64,000 nucleotides of DNA from Massilia sp. Se16.2.3 (lineage in GTDB: Bacteria; Pseudomonadota; Gammaproteobacteria; Burkholderiales; Burkholderiaceae_D): contig NZ_CP050451.1 of the NCBI RefSeq assembly GCF_014171595.1, forward strand, positions 558,001 through 622,000, read 5' to 3'. The number at the start of each line of letters is the position of its first letter. Position 1 is the first letter of the stretch. Of this stretch, positions 20,102 to 29,462 are shown piece by piece. The position numbers and the translations under genes are program-made. The notes beneath the pieces were generated by a model, which did no database searches, was not told the origin of the DNA, and worked only from the letters and a program-made list of their open reading frames with translations.

Positions 20102-20128
20102 TTTATATTCCGCTTCGCAAGTTGTCTA
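20102..20128 (-). promoter_or_regulatory. Candidate sigma70 promoter of metK
   Basis: On the minus strand TAGACA (-35, 5 of 6 matches) and TATAAA (-10, 5 of 6) are separated by 15 bp, slightly short. The predicted start is near 20095, 56 nt before the metK ATG. Confidence 0.45.
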
Positions 20129-20223
20129 TTAACTCGGCGGATCCTGCATAAAGTGGTATTTTACGCTCCTTTGAGAAATTTTTGGTGGCGCAGGCCGGCT
20201 CGACCTGAACCCCGATCAATCGC

Positions 20224-21075
20224 ATGCTAGTTATTCTATTCAGAGTCCTGTCAGTCTTTCCATTACATAGTTTGCATGCCCTCGGCGCCGCGCTGGGCTG
20301 GCTGGTCTACCTGTTGTCGCCCTCGTATCGCCGCCGTCTCGACGCCAACCTGGCGCAGGCCGGCTTCAGCGCCTACCGCCGCGCCGCCGTTGCCGAGGCC
20401 GGCAAGGCCATCGTCGAACTCGCCTTCGTCTGGTGCGGCAAACCGGAGCGGGTTGCCCGTCATGCCACTGTTGAAAACTGGGACATGGTGCAGCGCGTGC
20501 TCGACGCCGGGCGCGGGATTGTCTTCCTCACGCCACACCTGGGTTGTTTCGAGATGACGGCGCAGCAAATTGCGCTGCATACCGCGCTGACCGTCATGTA
20601 CCGTCCGCCGCGCAAGAGTGCGCTCAAACCCCTGGTCGAAGGTGCCCGTGCACGCCATAACCTGCACCTGGCACCGGCTACCCTGTCGGGCGTGCGCATC
20701 CTGGCGAAGACCCTGAAGGGCGGCCAGCCGATCGGCTTGCTGCCGGACCAGGTGCCGCAGGAAGGCGAAGGGGTGTGGGCGCCGTGGTTCGGCCGCAGCG
20801 CCTACACGATGACACTGCCTGCGAAGCTGGCACAACTGGGACGCGCCGACATCCTGCTGGTCTATGCCGAACGCCTGCCGCGCGGACGCGGCTACACGGT
20901 GCGCTTCGTGCCGTTCGAGGGCGACCTGGGCGGGAATGCCGCCGAGCAGGCGGCCAGCATCAACCGCGCCATGGAGCAACTGATCGCACGTTGCCCTGCC
21001 CAGTATTTCTGGAGCTATAACCGCTATAAACAACCCGACGGCGTGGCCGCGCCCCAGGCCGAGGCCGTCGCATGA
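20224..21075 (+). CDS. LpxL/HtrB-family lysophospholipid (lipid A) acyltransferase
   Basis: Inner-membrane acyltransferase of the late lipid A acylation family; transfers a fatty acid from acyl-ACP to the lipid A precursor. The 283-residue chain begins with a hydrophobic anchor (VFPLHSLHALGAALGWLVYL), carries the H-x4-E catalytic motif in TPHLGCFE near residue 105, the PPRKSALKPL and GLLPDQVP motifs, and ends YFWSYNRYK, as in LpxL/LpxM. It is followed by a second family member with a 4-bp ATGA overlap, so the two form an operon that continues to dapF. Which of the two adds which chain cannot be told. Confidence 0.9.
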   Translation: MLVILFRVLSVFPLHSLHALGAALGWLVYLLSPSYRRRLDANLAQAGFSAYRRAAVAEAGKAIVELAFVWCGKPERVARHATVENWDMVQRVLDAGRGIVFLTPHLGCFEMTAQQIALHTALTVMYRPPRKSALKPLVEGARARHNLHLAPATLSGVRILAKTLKGGQPIGLLPDQVPQEGEGVWAPWFGRSAYTMTLPAKLAQLGRADILLVYAERLPRGRGYTVRFVPFEGDLGGNAAEQAASINRAMEQLIARCPAQYFWSYNRYKQPDGVAAPQAEAVA

Positions 21076-21935
21076 GGGTCCTGATCGCTTTCTTGTGGCT
21101 GCTGCATTGGCTCCCATTACCTGTGCTCGGGCGTTTTGGCGAAGCCGTCGGCAGCCTGATGTTCCTGGTACTGGGTAAACGCCGCCATATTGCCCTTACC
21201 AATTTGCGCCTGTGCATGCCGGAACTGGGGAAAGAGGAACGGCGCCGGATTGCGCGCGACCATTTCCGCGGCTACTCGCGCAGTATTTTCGAGCGTTCGA
21301 TCCTGTGGTGGGCGCCGGAAGCGCGGGTGCGCAAGCTGATCCACGTCGAGGGAAGCGTGCCGCAAGCCGAGATGGAAGCGGGACCGACCATCCTGCTGTG
21401 CCCGCACTTCGTCTGCCTGGACGTGGCCGGTGTTGCCGCGCGCGTCATTCCTGTCTGCAGCATGTACGTGCCGCAAAAGAATGCCGCCTTCGACAAATTG
21501 CTGCGCCACGGGCGCGAGCGCTATGGTCCGGTACGCCTGGTGACGCGCAAGGAAGGCATCAAGCCGATCCTGCGTGCCCTGCGCGACGGCCTGCCCTACT
21601 TCATGCTGCCGGACATGGATTTCGGCGAAAAGGATGCCGAGTTCGTGCCCTTCTTCGGCGTGCCTGCCGCGACCCTGACGGCGCTCGGCCGCATCGCCGG
21701 CACGACTGGCGCCAAGGTGATTCCGGTGATCGCCACCTTCCTGCCGAACTACGGGGGCTGGCGCGTGCGCTTCTATCCTGCATGGGACAACTATCCAGGC
21801 GACGACATGATCGCGGCAACGCGGCGCATGAACGCCTTCATCGAAGAGCGCGTGCGCGAAGCCCCCGCCGAATACTTCTGGACGCATAAACGCTTCAAGA
21901 CCCGGCCGCCCGGCGAGCCTTCGCTGTACGACTGA
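21072..21935 (+). CDS. Second LpxL-family lipid A acyltransferase
   Basis: Paralogue of the preceding gene with the same architecture: hydrophobic N-terminus, H-x4-D catalytic motif in CPHFVCLD near residue 115, the MLPDMDFG segment and the end YFWTHKRFKTRPPG. At 287 residues it is of normal length. Its start overlaps the preceding stop (ATGA), giving translational coupling, and dapF follows after 12 bp. A tandem of two such genes can supply both secondary acylations of lipid A. The identity of the acyl chains is unknown. Confidence 0.9.
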   Translation: MRVLIAFLWLLHWLPLPVLGRFGEAVGSLMFLVLGKRRHIALTNLRLCMPELGKEERRRIARDHFRGYSRSIFERSILWWAPEARVRKLIHVEGSVPQAEMEAGPTILLCPHFVCLDVAGVAARVIPVCSMYVPQKNAAFDKLLRHGRERYGPVRLVTRKEGIKPILRALRDGLPYFMLPDMDFGEKDAEFVPFFGVPAATLTALGRIAGTTGAKVIPVIATFLPNYGGWRVRFYPAWDNYPGDDMIAATRRMNAFIEERVREAPAEYFWTHKRFKTRPPGEPSLYD

Positions 21936-21947
21936 CGATTTTTAATT

Positions 21948-22811
21948 ATGAAACTCAAGTTCACCAAGATGCATGGCGCCGGCAACGATTTCGTCGTCAT
22001 TGACGCCATCCACCAGGCCATCGATTTCAGTACCGAACAATGGCGCCGGCTGGGCGACCGCCGCTTCGGTATCGGCGCTGACCAGATCCTGGTCGTCGAG
22101 CGCCCGACCGAAACGGGTTGCGATTTCCGCTACCGCATCTTCAATAGCGATGGCGGTGAAGTCGAGCAATGCGGCAATGGCTCGCGCGCATTCGTTCGCT
22201 TCGTTATCGACAAAGGCTTGACCGACAAGCGCAGCATCCGTGTCCAGACCATGGCCGGCATCATCGAACCGCGCCTGGAAGAGGACGGCAGCGTCACGGT
22301 CGACATGGGCGCGCCGACACTGGATCCAGAGCGCGTGCCTTTCGACAGCGCCGGACTGAGCAGCCAATCCCAGAACCGCGAGACCCTGTGGCCCCTGCAG
22401 TTGCCTCTTGAAGGCGGCGGCGCGACGGTGCTGGTATCGGTCGTATCGATGGGCAACCCACACGCCGTCCAGGTAGTCGATGACGTCGAGACGGCCCCCG
22501 TTGCCGCAACCGGACCGCTGATCGAGCGGCATCCACGTTTTCCGAAACGCGTGAATGCGGGCTTCATGCAGGTGATTGATCGGAGCCACGTCAAGCTGCG
22601 CGTGTATGAACGCGGGGCGGGTGAAACCCTGGCCTGCGGCACGGGCGCCTGCGCCGCTGTCGTTGCCGGCATCCGGCGCGGCCTGCTCGATTCGCCGGTG
22701 CGCGTGTCCGCGCGTGGCGGCGAATTGTCGATAGCCTGGGCGGGCGAAGGCGAGTCGGTGTACCTGAGCGGTCCGGCAGTCACCGTATTCGAAGGCGAGA
22801 TCGAGCTCTAG
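21948..22811 (+). CDS. dapF: Diaminopimelate epimerase
   Basis: Interconverts LL- and meso-diaminopimelate for lysine and peptidoglycan synthesis, without cofactor, using two cysteines. Both are present: [17 protein letters not shown] near residue 75 and [14 protein letters not shown] near residue 228. The N-terminus [14 protein letters not shown] is typical and the length (287) is normal. It is the third gene of the acyltransferase operon. In relatives I recall, dapF is followed by the DUF484 gene and xerC; here a Sel1 gene and two porins, about 4.9 kb, lie between. Confidence 0.96.
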   Translation: MKLKFTKMHGAGNDFVVIDAIHQAIDFSTEQWRRLGDRRFGIGADQILVVERPTETGCDFRYRIFNSDGGEVEQCGNGSRAFVRFVIDKGLTDKRSIRVQTMAGIIEPRLEEDGSVTVDMGAPTLDPERVPFDSAGLSSQSQNRETLWPLQLPLEGGGATVLVSVVSMGNPHAVQVVDDVETAPVAATGPLIERHPRFPKRVNAGFMQVIDRSHVKLRVYERGAGETLACGTGACAAVVAGIRRGLLDSPVRVSARGGELSIAWAGEGESVYLSGPAVTVFEGEIEL

Positions 22812-22864
22812 GCGCAGCCGCCTCTGATCGACCCGGCCAAAGGCGTAAGGGGACGCTGCTATCC

Positions 22865-24598
22865 TCAGGCAGCGATTCCGTACGCGCTGCCGCCCCCTCC
22901 GGTGCACCAGGCAGGCGCCCCGCCGCCGGCCGATGCCGCCTCGTCCCCGCGGCAACATCGGCGACCAGTGTACGCAAACGATACAAGCGCTGGCGGTAAT
23001 TTCCTTCCGGCCCGCCTGGCCCGCAATCGACATCGTCGAACAGGCGCACGATGCGGTCGAGTGCCTGGCGCTCCTGGGCCGTTTCCACCATGACCAGCCG
23101 ACGTTTGCTGCGTCCATAACTGGCGCGGATATCGATCACAAGGCAATGTCCCTGGTCGGCGGCCGGGACATCGAGCAGCAGGGTTTCCGCACGCGTCAGC
23201 CCGAACAGCGCGGCCAGTTCGAGCCGAGCCGCCAGCAGCGGATGGGCCGACAGGTCGACGCCGCAAGCGAGCAAGGCACCGGTTTCGGTATGCAGGGCGT
23301 CATCGGGACGTGGCGCAATCCTGCGCAGCGCCGACTGTGCCTCGGCATCGCCCTGTGCGGCAGCTTGCTGCAGCCAGAATACGGCGCGTACATCGTTGTT
23401 CTCGTTCTCGCGGCGGGCACGCCAGGCGTTGTTGCCGCACTCGAGCTGCGCGACCCGGTAACCCATTTCGGCAGCCCGCTCGAGGTAACGCTGGGCGTCT
23501 GCCACGTTACGTTGCGAAAACTCGGGTTTCAGATAGATACGCGACAGGGCGTACCAGGCGTCGGCCAGGCCTTGTTCGCCCGCCAGCAGCAGCCAGCGAA
23601 TCGCCTTCTTGAAATTGGCGGCCCCGCTGCTGCCCTGCACCCGGGTGCCGTCGACCTGCATGCGCGCGTACCAGAGCCCCAAGGCAAGCTGTGCATGGCG
23701 GTCGTGCTCGGCCGCTGCGAGTTCCCAGAAAGCAAATACTTCGGCGGCGTCGGCGGGTGCCGCGACTGGTGCCGATGCCGCGGCAGGCCCCGCATCCACG
23801 GCGGGATCGCTCAACAGGCGTGCCGTACGCGACAGCAACTGGACCTCGGCCGGTGCCAGACGCTGCGTACGCCGTGTTGCCGCTCCGATCAGGCCGCGTG
23901 CCAGCGGCAAGGCGCGCTCGAGGTAATCGCCCCAGGCGCCGGCCTGCCAGCTTTGTTCCAATATGGCGAACTGGGCTTCGGCGAGGCCGTTGTCGGCGGC
24001 GCGGCGCAGCCGGGGCTGGGCTTCCGGGCGTGCCGGCGCAGCAGCCGGGACGATCGGCGCAGCGGTTGCCGGCGCTTGCAGTGGCGGCGGGGGCCGCGCG
24101 GCCGTTTCGGCCAGTATTCGGGTCCGGACGGCCATGCGCACCCGCAGCATTTGGAAGCACGCCCGAGCCGGACGAGGCTGCTGCCGGCTGGCGTGCAAGT
24201 AGCCATTGGGCCTCGGCGAAACCGGCTTGCGCCGCGTCTTCGAGGGCGCGCAAGGCCTTCGCGCGCGCAGTCTCGGAAACGGCCGCGCCGTCTTCCAGCA
24301 GCAGCTGGGCCAGCACCAGGCCGGCGCGCACGTTGCCGGTATCGTAGGCACGCTCGTACCGGGGCGACAAGGGCGCGCCGTGCGCTCGGGCCAGTTCGAG
24401 CGGGATATGGCTGCCGATCAATTCGCACGACTCGGCGGAGCCCCGGCGCGCTGCGCGGTCGAGCCAGTGCAGCGCGGTTGGCAGGCTGCGCGGCAGGCCG
24501 GCGCTGCCGAACAGATAGCGCTTGCCAAGCTCGAGTTGGGCGTCGGCGCGGCCGTTGCGGGCGCCACGGATGATCGCCAGTTCTTCACGATTAGCCAT
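22865..24598 (-). CDS. Sel1-repeat protein with uncharacterised C-terminal domain (frameshifted)
   Basis: A soluble-looking protein built from Sel1/TPR-like helical repeats (for example GLADAWYALSRIYLKP and NNDVRAVFWLQQAAAQGDAE), used for protein-protein contacts. The N-terminus (MANREELAIIRGARNGRADA, ATG at 24596-24598) is in one frame and the rest in another; the change lies near 24150-24170. A second change near 22940 (GCGGGGACGAGG) would give a shorter Gly-rich end stopping at 22865 and avoid running into dapF. After the repeats is a domain of about 110 residues (HPLLAARLELAALFGLTRAE onward) that I do not recognise. It is divergent from the porin genes. Confidence 0.7.
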
Positions 24599-25068
24599 TG
24601 TTGGGTCTTGTCTGTCGGTGGGCGGACGTGGCGCGGGCGACGATGGGCGAGTTCGTTGGCAAGTTTGGCAGGCAGCGACGGGCAGGCTGTCGCAGTCAAA
24701 CTTGCTAATATACAAGAACTCAAAAAATCGCGCCCGCACCGCAGGGTTCGAGGAAAGTCTAAGCCAGCACTAGGGGCCCTAGCTTCCGAACAGCCCGATG
24801 ATTGATATCGAACAAGAGCTCTGAAACGGAACGGAACTCGTGCACGCTGCAGTGCACAAGCACAGCCGCCTGACAGGCGGTCTCGACGTTTCGAAAATAC
24901 AACAGCACGATTGGTTAAATTGGCTTTCCACCAACTCACGCAGTCATAATTAACCAATCCGGCAATCTTGACGCATTAAGCAATTAAGGTTCACTCATCC
25001 GAGTGTTCAGCAAACTACAAAGTCTCAATGCTCCTGGATTCCGATTCATCTCATAAGGATACAAATAA
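24599..25068. other. 470-bp intergenic region before the first porin gene
   Basis: No gene is visible. It is notably AT-richer than the surroundings, as expected for a strong porin promoter with a long leader. It contains a perfect 10-bp inverted repeat, GATTGGTTAA at 24910-24919 facing TTAACCAATC at 24951-24960. A TTGACG hexamer at about 24967 could be a -35, but no good -10 follows at the right distance. A ribosome site (AAGGA) lies 10 nt before the porin ATG. Confidence 0.5.
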
Positions 25069-26118
25069 ATGAAAAAATCTTTGATGGCAGTCGCTCTCAT
25101 CGGCGCATTCGCCGGCGTTGCCCAGGCTCAGACCTCTGTCCAGATCTACGGCAATATCGACGCAGGCGTGACCAAGCAAAGCGGCCAGACGCTGTCGATC
25201 GGCAAGCGCGCTTCGAACACCCTGGGCTTCAAAGGTACCGAAGAGCTGGGCACCGGCCTGAAAGCGCTGTTCCAACTGGAAATCCGTTACGAGCCGGACA
25301 CCGGCACCAACGAAACCGGCCGTGGCCCTGGCGGCGTTGCCGTCCAGCGTCCGCTGTTCCAGGGCCAGAGCCGCGTCGGCCTGCAGGGTGATTTCGGTAT
25401 GGTCCGCATCGGTCGCGGCCTGACCCCGTACCAGGAAACCATCGGCGCCTTCGAGCCGTTCCACTCGCTGCCGTTCCAGGGCGGTTTCTACACCGACCTG
25501 GCTGTCGCAGGCTACAACTCGGCTCCGCTGGATCCACAGGGCTACTCGAACAACCGCTGGTCGAACGCCTTCTGGTACAACACCCCGGTCGTCAGCGGCT
25601 TCCAGCTGAACGCGGCCATCGCCACCAAGGAAACCAACGGCGGTTCGGTCCAGGGCCGCAACGCCACTGGCACGCCGGCGCAATACCCGGTCGGCGCGCA
25701 AGCAACCGCCAACCCGTTCTCGGTCTCGGCCACCTACAACAACGGTCCTGCGGCCGTCATGCTGGGCTACGAGCGCAACGCCGTCGAAACGAAGGTCATG
25801 TCGATCGGTGCCTCGTTCATGGCAACTCCGGAACTGAAGCTGACCGCACTGGCTTCGCGTCAAGACCAGGAAAACATCGTCCTGACCAACCCGAAGACCA
25901 AGGCATGGGTGCTGGGCGCCAACTACGCGCTGGGCCCAGGCAAGGTGCTCGCCGGTTACGGCCAGAAAGATCCGGACGGCCAGGTCAAGACCAAGCAGAT
26001 GTCGCTGGGCTACGAATACAGCCTGTCGAAGCGTACCTACCTGTACGTCGATGCATCGCGCAAGAAAGCAGCAACCAGCGTCAACTACTACGACCTGGGC
26101 GTGAACCACTCGTTCTAA
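25069..26118 (+). CDS. Outer-membrane porin, gram-negative trimeric type
   Basis: A 16-strand general diffusion porin of the Burkholderia/Neisseria family. The signal peptide (MKKSLMAVALIGAFAGVAQA, cleavage before QTSVQIYG) leads into the typical first strand SVQIYGNIDAGV. The next strands carry NTLGFKGTEELGTGLKALFQ, and the chain ends in phenylalanine (LGVNHSF), the signal for the BAM assembly complex. At 349 residues it is of normal size. Codon use is strongly biased towards C-ending codons, consistent with high expression. It has its own terminator, so it is probably transcribed separately from the second porin. Confidence 0.95.
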   Translation: MKKSLMAVALIGAFAGVAQAQTSVQIYGNIDAGVTKQSGQTLSIGKRASNTLGFKGTEELGTGLKALFQLEIRYEPDTGTNETGRGPGGVAVQRPLFQGQSRVGLQGDFGMVRIGRGLTPYQETIGAFEPFHSLPFQGGFYTDLAVAGYNSAPLDPQGYSNNRWSNAFWYNTPVVSGFQLNAAIATKETNGGSVQGRNATGTPAQYPVGAQATANPFSVSATYNNGPAAVMLGYERNAVETKVMSIGASFMATPELKLTALASRQDQENIVLTNPKTKAWVLGANYALGPGKVLAGYGQKDPDGQVKTKQMSLGYEYSLSKRTYLYVDASRKKAATSVNYYDLGVNHSF

Positions 26119-26156
26119 GCTGATGCGGGCCCTGGCCTGCACCGCAGGCGATAGAT

Positions 26157-26196
26157 AAAAAAGGGCGGATACCGGTAAGGGCATCCGCCCTTTTTT
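26157..26196 (+). terminator. Rho-independent terminator of the first porin
   Basis: AAAAAAGGGCGGAT and ATCCGCCCTTTTTT form a long stem with a 12-base loop followed by the T run, about 40 bp after the stop codon. Confidence 0.9.
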
Positions 26197-26327
26197 CGTC
26201 CGTATGTTGTTTTTGTGCCACTCCGATGCCGTCAGAGCACTTGCCATGTATACAGTGCCCAGCGTCAATGGCATATTGGCAAGACGGATCTACCTAGCTT
26301 CCGAAGATCAACAATAGTGGAGATGTA

Positions 26328-27608
26328 ATGAATAAATGTTTGCTCGCCGGCCTGATCGGCACCTGCTTCGCCCTCCCGGCCATGGCCGAAACCAGTGTCC
26401 AGATCTACGGTATTCTCGATGCCGGCGTGCTGGCGCAAAAGGGTGGCCCGACCAAGATCGTCAGCGGCGGCGCCGACGGTTCGCGTCTGGGCTTCAAGGG
26501 TAGCGAAGACATTGGCAACGGCTACAAGGCGATCTTCAACCTGGAAGCACGCGTCGAAGTCGACACCGGCACCCAGCAACCGACCCTGGTCAACGACAAT
26601 CCAGGCCTGTACCTGGTGCGCGGCCTGGAAGCGCTCAATGCCTTCAGCCCGGCTATCGCCCCAGCCCTGCGCGCCAACCTGAATGCCCCGGGCCAGGTCG
26701 CCGTCAACCGCGAACGCGCGCTGTTCGACCGTACCGCGATGGTCGGCCTGGTGACCCCGGTCGGCGCAGTGCTGCTGGGCCGCATGTACACCCCTGGCTA
26801 CGAAGTGTTCGCCGCTGCCGATGCCTTCGAATCGGGCATGACCGGCACCTGGGGCCACGTCACCGGCGGCACCGCTGGCTTTACCGCACTGGGCGCGGAC
26901 ATCCGCTCGCAGGAAGCAATCCAGTACCGCATCGCCCTGCCATCGGGCCTGGGCGGCTCGCTGATGTACGGTGCACGCGGTTCGGGCTACCTCGGCCGTT
27001 ACAACAAGTTCCGCGCGGGCGCCGTCACCTACAAGGCAAACGGCTTCGATGTCGGCATCGGCTATAACCACGGCTACGACCAGCAGAACCGTCCAAGCCT
27101 GCGCACCACCACCGTCGGTGGTTCGTACACCTGGAACGACTTCAAGTTCTTCGCCGGCTTCCACAGCCAGCGTAACTCGAACTCGGTCCTGATCGCCGAT
27201 TACCTGGCTGCCTGGGACACCTCGATCGCGCCAGCGCTGGCCGCGGCACCGGCACCGGTTCGTACCCTTGCGCGCAACACCTTCGAAGGCGTCATGCGCA
27301 ACAACACGATCCAGGATGCGAACAGCTACCAGCTCGGCATGCACTACAAGATCGGCAGCGGCCGCATCATGGGTTCGTACTCGCACCAGAACGACCGTAC
27401 CGCGTCGAACAGCGACGCCGACATGTTCGCACTGGGCTACGACCACTTCCTGTCGAAGCGCACCGACGTGTACGTCTCGGCATCGGTCATCAAGAACGAC
27501 AACCTGGCCCAGTACTCGCCAGGCATCTCGGGCGCTCCAGGTGGTTTCACCCGTGCAGCGGGTGAAGACGGCCGCGCCCTGCTGGTCGGCATTCGTCACC
27601 GCTTCTAA
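26328..27608 (+). CDS. Outer-membrane porin, second copy (longer loops)
   Basis: A 426-residue porin of the same family as its neighbour: signal peptide MNKCLLAGLIGTCFALPAMA, mature start ETSVQIYGILDAGVL, the DGSRLGFKGSEDIGNGYKAI strands and a C-terminal phenylalanine (GIRHRF). It is about 75 residues longer than the first porin; the extra residues lie in putative surface loops, including an Ala/Pro-rich one (SIAPALAAAPAPVRTLARN). The pair is paralogous and not a recent duplicate. A ribosome site (GGAG) is 6 nt upstream and a terminator follows. Pore selectivity is unknown. Confidence 0.94.
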   Translation: MNKCLLAGLIGTCFALPAMAETSVQIYGILDAGVLAQKGGPTKIVSGGADGSRLGFKGSEDIGNGYKAIFNLEARVEVDTGTQQPTLVNDNPGLYLVRGLEALNAFSPAIAPALRANLNAPGQVAVNRERALFDRTAMVGLVTPVGAVLLGRMYTPGYEVFAAADAFESGMTGTWGHVTGGTAGFTALGADIRSQEAIQYRIALPSGLGGSLMYGARGSGYLGRYNKFRAGAVTYKANGFDVGIGYNHGYDQQNRPSLRTTTVGGSYTWNDFKFFAGFHSQRNSNSVLIADYLAAWDTSIAPALAAAPAPVRTLARNTFEGVMRNNTIQDANSYQLGMHYKIGSGRIMGSYSHQNDRTASNSDADMFALGYDHFLSKRTDVYVSASVIKNDNLAQYSPGISGAPGGFTRAAGEDGRALLVGIRHRF

Positions 27609-27654
27609 GCGATGGGACGGCGCGAGCGCCGTCGTAGCCGCGTGAGTTGCATGC

Positions 27655-27679
27655 AAGGGCGCCCTCGGGCGCCCTTTTT
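27655..27679 (+). terminator. Rho-independent terminator of the second porin
   Basis: AAGGGCGCC and GGCGCCCTT form a perfect 9-bp stem with a four-base loop, followed by a T run. Confidence 0.9.
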
Positions 27680-27730
27680 CTATCCGCCGCCCGCCTCCCC
27701 GCTCGGGTAAAATTGCGCTCACCCAAATTT

Positions 27731-28410
27731 ATGCAAGCCACTCCCATGACCGTTTCCCTGGACTCCGCCGCCGTCGCCCAATTCCTGGCGGACAACCCGT
27801 CCTTTTTCGAAGAACACGCCGGCCTGCTGGGCGAAGTCAAGCTGTCGAGCCCGTTGACCGGGAAGGCCGTGTCGCTGCAGGAACGGCAAATGGAAGTCAT
27901 GCGCGCCAAGTACCATGCGCTCGAGTTGCGCATGACCGAACTGATGCGGGTCGCCAGCGAAAACAACGCCATCCTCGACCGTTTCCACGCCTGGCACCTG
28001 GCCCTGCTGAAGTCGCGCGGCGGTGCCGCCATTGCGCGCGACCTGGTCGATGGCCTGGTCGAACACTTCGGCGTGCCGCAGGCCACGCTGCGCCTGTGGC
28101 ATCTCGCCCCCGACTACGCAGGCGAGCCCTTCGCCGCGGACGTCGGCGAGGATGCGCGCCTGTTCGCCGCCGGGCTGCGCGCGCCATATTGCGGACCAAA
28201 CAAGGATTTCGAGGCGGTGCGCTGGCTCGATGACGCGGAAAACGTGCGCTCGACCGTCCTGCTGCCGCTGGTGGCCGGGGATGGCCAGACCTTCGGCTTG
28301 CTGGTGCTCGGCTCGCCCGATGCGGAGCGCTTCAGCCCGGCGATGGCCACCGATTTCTGGTCCAGCTCGGCCAGAGTGCCAGCGCCGCGCTCGCTTCACT
28401 GCGCGGCTGA
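27731..28410 (+). CDS. DUF484 family protein (one-base frameshift near its end)
   Basis: A cytoplasmic GAF-like protein of unknown function that is commonly found before xerC. Conserved features are FLADNPSFFEEHAGLL at the N-terminus, a helical segment (QERQMEVMRAKYHALELRMTE split across the helix) and a GAF-type domain ending LLVLGSPDAERFSP. At about 28358 (GATTTCTGG) one C appears to be missing. Adding it restores the family C-terminus (DFLVQLGQSASAALASLRG) and a stop at 28408-28410, just before the xerC ATG. As given, the frame instead runs through into xerC and fakes a fusion. An alternative start is ATG 27746. Confidence 0.85.
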
Positions 28411-28414
28411 TGCC

Positions 28415-29344
28415 ATGGACACGGCGCGCGCGGATTGGGCCGGACGCTACCTGAGCGAACTGGCAACCCAGCGCCAGCTGTCCGCGCACACGATCGCCGC
28501 CTACCGGCGCGACCTGGCCGAACTGGCGCGTCTTGCCGGCCATGAAGACTGGCCGACGCTGACCCATGCCGACATGCGCCGCTTCGCCGCCCGCCTGCAC
28601 GCCGAGGGCCACCAGCCACGCTCGATCGCGCGCAAGCTGTCCGGCTGGCGAGGCTTCTATGGCTGGCTGTCGCGCCATGTCAGCCTTGCAGCCAATCCGG
28701 TCGAAGGCGTGCGCGCTCCGCGCCGCGCCAGGACCCTGCCCAAGGCGCTGGCGGTCGACGCCGCCGTCCAGCTGCTGGAAGCGAACCGCCATGGCCACCC
28801 CGAACCTGCCGAACTGTGCGACCGCGCGATGTTCGAGCTGCTCTATTCGAGCGGCTTGCGGGTGTCCGAACTGGCGGGACTCGATCTCGTGTACACGCAT
28901 GCCGATGGCGCCGTCTCGCTCGGCTGGCTCGACCTGGAGCAAGGTGAAGTCGTGGTCACCGGCAAGGGCAACAAGATGCGCCGCGTTCCTGTCGGCGGTC
29001 CGGCACGGGAAGCGCTGGTAGCCTGGCTGGCAGTGCGGCCGGGAGCGAAAGACGGCAGTGCCGCCCTGTTCCTGTCGAACCGCGGCACCCGCATCACGCC
29101 GCGCGTGGTGCAGCAGCGCCTGAAACAGCATGCGATCAAGGCAGGCGCGTCCGTGCACGTGCACCCGCACGTGCTGCGCCACTCGTTCGCTTCGCACCTG
29201 CTGCAATCCTCGGGCGACCTGCGCGCCGTGCAGGAACTGCTGGGCCACGCCAGCATCACCTCCACCCAGGTGTATACGGCGCTCGACTTCCAGCACCTGG
29301 CGGCCGTATATGACCGAGCTCATCCGCGAGCGAAAGCGAAGTAA
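28415..29344 (+). CDS. xerC: Tyrosine recombinase XerC
   Basis: Site-specific recombinase that with XerD resolves chromosome dimers at dif. The 309-residue chain from ATG 28415 has the N-terminal SAM-like DNA-binding domain (about 1-95) and the catalytic domain with Arg in LLYSSGLRVSELAG, Lys in TGKGNKMRRVP, HVLRHSFASHLL, LLGHASI and the nucleophile Tyr in TQVYTALD. The start was placed after the restored DUF484 stop, 4 bp upstream. It lies in a housekeeping context with no att sites or phage genes, so it is the chromosomal recombinase and not an integrase of a mobile element. Confidence 0.95.
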   Translation: MDTARADWAGRYLSELATQRQLSAHTIAAYRRDLAELARLAGHEDWPTLTHADMRRFAARLHAEGHQPRSIARKLSGWRGFYGWLSRHVSLAANPVEGVRAPRRARTLPKALAVDAAVQLLEANRHGHPEPAELCDRAMFELLYSSGLRVSELAGLDLVYTHADGAVSLGWLDLEQGEVVVTGKGNKMRRVPVGGPAREALVAWLAVRPGAKDGSAALFLSNRGTRITPRVVQQRLKQHAIKAGASVHVHPHVLRHSFASHLLQSSGDLRAVQELLGHASITSTQVYTALDFQHLAAVYDRAHPRAKAK

Positions 29345-29462
29345 GCAAGTCTTCGCCTGAGCTGGCGCAAAGGCCGGTACGGTTGATGGTGGCAGATTGC
29401 AAATTACGGCATAATCCTCCGATTCTCCATGCCCCACCGGGCGGAACCGAATCGCACACCAC

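Noticed and set aside
27647..29344. A single 565-codon frame suggesting a DUF484-tyrosine recombinase fusion.
   Set aside because: One missing C near 28358 explains it; restoring the base recovers a standard DUF484 end and a separate xerC start.
28415..29344. Tyrosine recombinase as a sign of an integrative element.
   Set aside because: Sequence and place (next to DUF484, near dapF) match chromosomal XerC. No att repeats, tRNA target or phage genes are near; the only tRNA is 33 kb away.
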